A program made the translations under genes and the position numbers. This document shows positions 58,527 through 64,000 of a stretch of DNA of 64,000 bases, piece by piece; within the stretch, counting starts at the first letter, position 1, and each line of letters starts with the position of its first letter. The notes beneath the pieces are model-generated. The model had not been told where the DNA came from and made no database searches. It saw only the letters and a program-made list of their open reading frames with translations. This DNA comes from Chelydra serpentina (Eukaryota > Chordata > Testudines > Chelydridae): NCBI GenBank assembly GCA_037349315.1, contig JBAIAC010000059.1, forward strand, positions 26,630,501-26,694,500, in the 5' to 3' direction.

Positions 58527-58625
58527 GTTTTTAACCTAAGCTGGTGGAATATAAGCTTAGGGGGTCTTTCATGGGGGGCCCCACATCTGTACCCCAGAGT
58601 TCAGAGTGCGGCGGGAACCCTGACA
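58527..58625 (+). mobile_element. Older solo LTR, right part
   Basis: This matches the last 99 bp of the inner solo LTR (TTTTAACCTAAG, GGGTC, CCCAGAGTTCAGAGTG) and ends CCCTGACA. It completes the LTR that starts at 43734. The 5-bp flanks of the whole old LTR (AAGAG and ACTGT) do not match, so its own target duplication is lost or was never clear. Confidence 0.8.
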
Positions 58626-58891
58626 ACTGTATTGGGGACAACGTTTTGTTTCAGAAAGTGGAGAAAATAACCAGCCATTTTAGACTTCTGACCAACAGGG
58701 AGGCATTGGTAGCAAATCTGAAGGTGAAAAGCAATTTTGGTGAAAGTGAGCATGAAATGATAGATTTCATGTTTCTAAGGAAAGGAGGGAGTGACAGTAG
58801 CAGAAAAAAGACAATAGACTTTTTTTTAAAAGCAGACTTTAATGAACTCAGATAACTGGTAGCAAAAGTATTATGGGGAGACAATCTAAGG

Positions 58892-59106
58892 CAATGTTTC
58901 CCAAACTTGGGACGCCGCTTGTCCAGGGAAAGCCCCTGGCGCGCCCGGCTGGTTTATTTACCTGCCGCATCTGCAGGTTCGGTGGATCGCGGCTCCCACT
59001 GGCCGTGGTTCGCTGGGCCCGGCCAATGGGGGCTGCGGGAAGGGTGGCCAGTACGTCCCTCGGCCCGCACCGCATCCCGCAGCCCCCATTGGCTTGGGAA
59101 ACACTG
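58892..59106. mobile_element. hAT MITE (215 bp)
   Basis: Ends CAATGTTTCCCAAACTTGGG and, inward from the right, CAGTGTTTCCCAAGC are inverted repeats. The 8-bp flanks ATCTAAGG and GTCTAAGG differ at one position. It is GC-rich inside, with palindromic arms (GGCCCGGCCAATGGG and CCCATTGGCTTGGG), and has no ORF. Confidence 0.85.
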
Positions 59107-59189
59107 GTCTAAGGGAAAAAGGTTTTCGGGAGAGCTGTCACTTTCTCAAAGAGACAATACTAAAGGCACAATTGCATAATATCCCGATG

Positions 59190-59493
59190 CAGAGGCACCG
59201 ACTTTCTAATGTGCTGTGGGCGTGCTCCCCTCTGGCTCTGCTCTAGGCCCCGTCCCCATTCCACCCCTTCTCCCAAGGCCCCACCCCTGCCCTGCCTCTT
59301 CTCTCCCCCACTCTGACTCTGCCCTGCCTCTTCCTTCCCCATTCCACCCTCTTCCCCAAGTGTGCCCTGCGCTCGCTCCTCCCACTTCCCCACCCACGCC
59401 TCTTGCACGCTGTGAAACAGCTGATTGCAGTGGCCAGGAGGTGCTGATCTGCGGGTCCACCAGCCTGGAACACCCACAGAGTCAGCACCTATC
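59190..59493. mobile_element. Probable hAT MITE (about 304 bp)
   Basis: It begins CAGAGGCACCGAC and ends with the imperfect reverse complement GTCAGCACCTATC. The interior is pyrimidine-rich (CCCCATTCCACCC repeated words). The 8-bp flanks agree only partly, so the right end is approximate. It interrupts the old CR1. Confidence 0.6.
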
Positions 59494-60376
59494 TCCAATG
59501 ACCTGAAAATCAAAAAGGAATCTTACAAAAAGTAGAGAGATGGACAAACTGCTAAGAAGGAGTGCAAAAGAATAGCACAAGCATGTAAGGACAAAATCTG
59601 AAAGGCTAAGGCATAAAATAAATTCATTACACCTAGCAAGGGACATAAAAGGCAATAAGAAGTGATTCTATAAATACATTTGAAGCCAGAGAAGGATGAA
59701 AGAAAGTGCAGGTCCTCTACTAAGCAGGGAAGGAGAGCTAATAACTGATGACACAAAGAAGGCTGAGGTGTTCAATTCCTAGTTTACTTCAGTCTTCACT
59801 AAAAAGGTTAATGGTGACCGGATACTCAACACAGTTAATATTAACAGCAAGGAGGAAGGAACAAAAGCCAAAATAGGGAAAGAACAGGTTAAAGAATGTT
59901 TAGATCTGTTACATGTATTCAAGTGGGCAGGGCCTGATGAAATCCATCATAGGGTACTTAACAAACTACCTGACCCAATCTTAAAACCGCTAGCAATTCT
60001 CTTCAAGAACTCATGGAGGACAGTTGAGGTCCCAGAGGACAGGAGAAGGGAAACATAGTACCTGTCTTTAAAAAGGGGAACAAAGATGACCCAGGGAATT
60101 ATAGACCATTCAGCCTAACTTCAATACCTGAAAAGATACTGGAACAAATTATTAAACAATTAATATATAAGCACCTGAGAGATAATAGGGTAATAAGTGC
60201 TAGCAAGCATGGATTTGTCATGCACAAATCATGCTAAAGCAACCTAATTTCCTTCTTTGACTGGCCTAGGGGATAGGGGAGAAGCAGTAGACTTGATATA
60301 TCTTGATTTTAGTAAGGCTTTTGACTCAGTCCCACATAACATTCTCATAAGCAAACAACAGAAATATGGTCTAGAT

Positions 60377-62415
60377 CAGTGGTCCCCAACCTTTTTGTGG
60401 CCAAGAGCACATTCGTGTTTTCAGAAGAGTGTGGCGGGCGCCAACAATTTTTCAAAACTTACTTTGTATTTGTACATTAAATAATATGAAAACCACCATA
60501 TTTAATAAACATAATATATGAATCCATAAGATAAAAAAGGTAATTTTACATGTAAAAGGTATTCATTAAATCATTCGGCAATTATTCTTTCACCTTACCA
60601 TGTGAATTTGCTCTTTTTTATTTACCCTTTTTTGGGGGGGGGGCACAGTTCTGGGCAGCGGAGAGGGAAGCCACAGCCCCGCGCCTGCCGGGGACAGAGA
60701 ACACCGGCGCCTGCAGCCCCAGAGTTGTCTGTCTCCGGCAGGCGCGGGGCCGTGGGGCAGCGCCGAGGAAAGCCGCGGCCCCGCGCCTACCGGGGATAGA
60801 ACACTGGCGCCAATATGAAACCCTCCTCTTTTGCTGCTAGTTGCAGTTTATGCCACTTAAACGCGACCTTTTTGGCTACTGCTCAGGACTTGCTGCCCAC
60901 TTGGTCCAGGGGTTGCGAATTTGGATGGGTGGGGTTTTGTGGTCGGTAAGGGGTTAAGAAATTCCAGTAACCTGAACAAAAATATTTAGCACCCAGTCAC
61001 AAAAATTAACCCAGCCTTGTTTGGGGCGCAGGCTCTGGGATGGAGTTTGGGTGCAGGAAGGGTGCAGGCTATGGGGAGTTTGGGTGAGGGGTGCGGGCTC
61101 TGACCTGGGGCAGGGGATTGGGGTGCAGGAGGGGGTGCAGACGTGTGGGCTCTGGGAGGGAGTTTAGCACCTTATAGAAGAGAAAGGAGCTGCAGTGACA
61201 TCATATAGACATAGAACCTGAGAGAAGACTCTTTCACATACTCCAAACCTGCGAGGCAGAGTTGGAGGGAGGGAGGGAGGGAGTGTCTGTACAATATTTC
61301 CCAGCACTCAGGCTCCAGCTGGAGCAGTAACGTAGCCCCGCAGCACTTGTATACGATAGAGAGGTGCTGCGGTGTCTAAGCATTGACAGTGTAGGAATTG
61401 GGAGGCCTGTGCCTTTAAGAACCCAGCCCCAGGAACCCGCCCTCTGCTCCGGTGCTGACACGCAGCATCTGGTAAAGAGCACTGAAAAAGCCTCTGCCAC
61501 CCCCACACCCCGATATTTGTGAGCACAGCAGGTGGGTGATCCCGCAGGGTCACTGTTCCCCCCTCTTCCCCTCCCTAAATGAGGCTTTTGTCCCCGCACA
61601 GGGTCTGGCAACGTCTCCGCCCCGGACTTAACCTCGGCTCCCACCCCCACCCCCGATTTTTCCCCTTCAGCCCCTCTTCTGCCACTACCTAGAGTAGCTT
61701 GATCCCCCCTGGCCAGTAAATTTCTGCCCCCTGCTCAAACCCTGACCCGCCCCCCCACTGCAATGTGCCCCCCTTAATCCTTTTAAACCCCTCCAAAGAG
61801 GAGGCAGCAAATTGTAAGTAGAAGTAAGGGCAGAGAGAGGGCAGTGGCAACAGCGAAGGTTACTGCGCATGCTCAGTTCAGGTGAGCATGCTCAGTGTAA
61901 CCAAAGTTGCTAATTGGGAGAGGCCGCTTCTTGTGTCGCTGCACCTGCAGCCCCGGAGTTCTCTGTCCCCGGCAGGCGCGGGGCTGCGGCTTCTCTCCGC
62001 ACTGCCCCGGCCTGTGGGGACAGAGAACACCGGCGCCCGCAGCCCCGGAGTTCTCTGTCCCCGGCAGGCCAGGGCAGCATGGAGAGAAGCCGCAGCCCCG
62101 CGCCTGCCAGGGACAGAGATCACCGGCGCCCGCAGCCCGGCCTGCCGGGAACAGAGAACTCCGGGGCTGCGGGCGCCGGTGTTCTCTGTCCCCGGCAGGC
62201 ACGGGGCTGCGGCTTCTCTCCATGCTGCCCCGGCCTGCGGGGACAGAGAACACCGGTGCCCGCAGCCCCGGAGTTCTCTGTCCCCGGCAGGCCAGGGCAG
62301 CATGGAGAGAAGCTGCAGCCCCGTGCCTGCCGGGGATAGAGATCACCGGCGCGGGCGCCCATAGATGCCCTGGCGGGTGCCATGGCGCCCGTGGGCACCG
62401 CATTGGGGACCACTG
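60377..62415. mobile_element. hAT-like element, 2.0 kb, with GC-rich internal inverted repeats
   Basis: Ends CAGTGGTCCCCAACC and, inward from the right, CAGTGGTCCCCAATG are inverted repeats. The flanks GTCTAGAT at 60369-60376 and 62416-62423 are a perfect 8-bp duplication. There is no transposase. The interior holds GC-rich units related to CGGGGACAGAGAACACCGGC in direct and inverted order (60650-60812 and 61940-62360). Between them is about 1.1 kb of other sequence (60813-61930) that may be a nested element. Confidence 0.88.
61940..62360. repeat. GC-rich direct and inverted repeat cluster
   Basis: Several copies of a unit of about 70-130 bp occur. They contain GCAGCATGGAGAGAAGC, or its reverse complement, next to CCCGGAGTTCTCTGTCCCC, in alternating orientation. 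Related single copies lie at 60650-60812. Long open frames on both strands here come from the high GC content and the repeat periodicity and are not genes. Confidence 0.85.
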
Positions 62416-62780
62416 GTCTAGATGAAATTACTGTAAGGTGGGTGAATAACTGGTTTAAAGACTACATTCAAAGAGTAGTTATCAATGGTTCACTGTCAGA
62501 CTGGAAGGGCATTCTAATAAGATTCCACAGGCGTAAGTCCTGGGTCCTGTACTGTTCAATATTTTCATTATGACCTGGATAATGGAATGGAGAGTATGCT
62601 TATAAAATGTGCAGATGACACCAAGCTGAGTGGGGCTGCCAGCACACGGAAGGACAGGATTAGAACTCAAAACTACCTTGACAAATTGGAGAATTGGTCT
62701 GAATTCATCAAGATGAAATTTAATAAAGATAAGTCCAAAGTACTTCACTTAGGAAGGAAAAAAAATCAAACGTACAACTA

Positions 62781-63972
62781 CAGTAACTCCTCACTTAACG
62801 TTGTAGTTATGTTCCTGAAAAATGCAACTTTAAGTGAAACGATGTTAAGCAAATCCATAAGAATTAATGTAAATGCGGTTAGGTTCCAGGGAAATTTTTT
62901 TTGCCAGACAAAAGGCATTATATACATTTTAAACAAGCAATTTAATACTGGTATGTGGGGGAGGGGTCTGCAGGAGTCAGGGCAGGGGGCTGGGTGTGTG
63001 TGAGGGAGTGCAGGGGGCTGGGTGTGGGGGGGTGCAGGAGTCAGGGAAGGGGGCTGGGGAGGTATGAGGGGCAGGGGTCAGGGCAGGGGGTGCAGGGGAT
63101 GCAGGGGTCAGGGCAGGGAGCTGGGGAGGTGTGAGGGGGTGCAGGGGTCAGCGCAGGGGGCTGGGGGGTGTGAGGACAGTGCAGGGGGCTGGGGGTGTGT
63201 GAAGGGGTGCAGGGGTCAGGGCGGGGGTCTGGGGAGGTGTGAGGGGGTGCAGGGGTCAGGGCAGAGGGCTGGGGGTGTGGGTTGGGGTCGTGGAGGTACT
63301 CATGGCAGGGGGCTGGAGGGGGTATGCCCCGATTACAGCCCCTTCCCCAAGGCCCCACCCCTGCCTCTTCTCCTTCTCCTCCTCCTCCCCCCCGAGCGGC
63401 GAGCGCGCCGAGTCCTCCCTCCTGCCTCCTAAACTCCACCAGCCAGCTGATTGCCCCGGGCAGGAGCGGGGTGAGGGGGGAGACGCGCTGAGTCCTCACT
63501 CCTCCCCCCTCCCTCCTCCCTAGGGCAATGAGCTGGCTGGTGGAGTTTAGGAGGCAGGGGGGAGGAGTGAGAACTTGGCGTGCCTCCCCCCTCCCCCCCC
63601 ACCTCCTGCCCGCAGCAATCAGCTGGCTGGCGGCGTTGAGAAGGCAGGGGAGGGAGCGGGAGCCTGCGCGCGGAGTCCTCGCTCCTCCCCCCTCCCCCCT
63701 ACTCCAAAATACCACCAGGCCAGCCAGGGTTGCCACGGGTAGGAGGTGGGGGAGGAGGGAGAAGGCGCTGATTCTTGGGGTCTGCCCGTGGGCGGGCAGC
63801 GCTGTGAGGAGGGGAGGGGGCGTAGGGAGGCTGCCAGCTGTGGAGAAAGCAGGCGGCCAAACGATGTAAGAGTGGAGCATTGCTCAACGTTAAATGAGCA
63901 TGTTCCCTAATTGATCAGCAACGTAACAACGAAACAACTTTAACAGGGACGACTTTAAGTGAGGAGTTACTG
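62781..63972. mobile_element. pogo/Tigger-like element with internal minisatellite
   Basis: Ends CAGTAACTCCTCACTTAA and, inward from the right, CAGTAACTCCTCACTTAA are perfect inverted repeats. Both sides are flanked by TA (62779-62780 and 63973-63974), the target duplication of Tc1/mariner and pogo elements. Inner arms extend to AACGTTGTAGTTATG and the matching CAACGTAACAACG. No transposase was found. The interior is a G-rich tandem repeat (62950-63300) followed by C/G-rich repeats. It interrupts the old CR1 just before the RT C-terminal block. Confidence 0.88.
62950..63300 (+). repeat. G-rich minisatellite
   Basis: Degenerate tandem units of about 30-60 bp are built on GTGCAGGGGTCAGGGCAGGG, then GGCTGGGG and GTGTGAGG. 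Runs of three or more G at short intervals make G-quadruplex formation possible on the plus strand. The long open frames over it are artefacts of the repeat. Confidence 0.85.
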
Positions 63973-64000
63973 TACAAAATGGGGAATAACTGGCTAGGTG

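Larger units (their letters stand above)
58626..64000 (+). mobile_element. Old CR1 LINE split by four later elements
   Basis: A diverged CR1 visible in pieces at 58626-58891, 59107-59189, 59494-60376, 62416-62780 and 63973-64000. Endonuclease remains are in the first ([16 protein letters not shown]). The linker and RT N-terminus follow with many stops. RT block [20 protein letters not shown] is at about 60284-60345, and KCADDTKLSGA with KFNKDKSKVLHLGRK is after 62590. The last 28 bp in the window continue the same protein (MGNNWL). It lies in the plus orientation. No piece is functional. Confidence 0.85.

Noticed and set aside
61234..62425. Several long overlapping frames on both strands in the GC-rich region
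   Set aside because: The repeated GC-rich units lack stops in many frames. The translated words recur with the DNA repeat, and there is no gene context.
63022..63880. Long frames in the G/C-rich tract at the right edge
   Set aside because: They are low-complexity Gly/Pro-rich translations of a minisatellite inside a DNA transposon.

Overview
The window looks like nuclear DNA of a sauropsid, most likely a turtle. The reasons are dense CR1 LINEs with (ATTCTATG)n-type 3' ends, abundant hAT, Harbinger-like and pogo-like non-autonomous DNA transposons, solo LTRs, one MIR, a full-length endogenous retrovirus (ERV), and a spliced NLRP-type innate immune gene with vertebrate splice sites. No bacterial operon, CRISPR array, rRNA or bona fide tRNA gene was seen. 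The species call is inference.

The only convincing host gene is on the minus strand, from about 42.1 kb down to 9.4 kb. Its coding exons can be placed to the base: a pyrin-domain exon (41395-41122), a large FISNA-NACHT exon (29809-28042), and four leucine-rich-repeat exons (19401-19312, 14452-14279, 10095-9925, 9590-9420). Every junction has AG/GT signals. The phases agree throughout: one base is left over at the end of the pyrin exon and two bases after every later exon. No stop or frameshift was found in the exons, so it reads as an intact NLRP3/NLRP12-like inflammasome sensor. Its 3' end probably lies beyond the left edge of the window, and a non-coding first exon is inferred near 41976-42075.

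The introns and flanks are mostly transposable elements. At 1-9 kb there is a Harbinger-like element, a CR1 3' fragment, a hAT MITE, a fossil hAT transposase split by another MITE, and two solo LTRs. At 10-28 kb there are several CR1 copies, foldback MITEs and LINE fragments. At 30-41 kb there is a nearly intact CR1 (806-codon frame), a tRNA-like SINE, a 124-bp hAT MITE with perfect 8-bp target duplication, and a second CR1 split by a 404-bp retroposon and by an antisense CR1. A MIR lies in the first intron.

From 43.7 to 58.6 kb a class I-like ERV (44469-58526, 4-bp GTTT duplication, LTRs of about 1.1 kb) sits inside an older solo LTR. Its leader holds an internally deleted CR1 with a recognisable ORF1 esterase and endonuclease, its RT is split by a CR1 3' fragment, and its pol is split between RNase H and integrase by a solo LTR of the same family as the outer one. 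Gag is followed by pro-pol in the same frame after a single TGA. The env-position frame has a short, unfamiliar glycoprotein with a tyrosine-rich tail. Several stops and frameshifts make the provirus defective.

From 58.6 kb to the right edge there is an old CR1 split by four later insertions: two small hAT elements, a 2.0-kb hAT-like element with GC-rich inverted repeats, and a 1.2-kb pogo/Tigger-like element carrying a G-rich minisatellite. The nesting gives a readable order of insertion.
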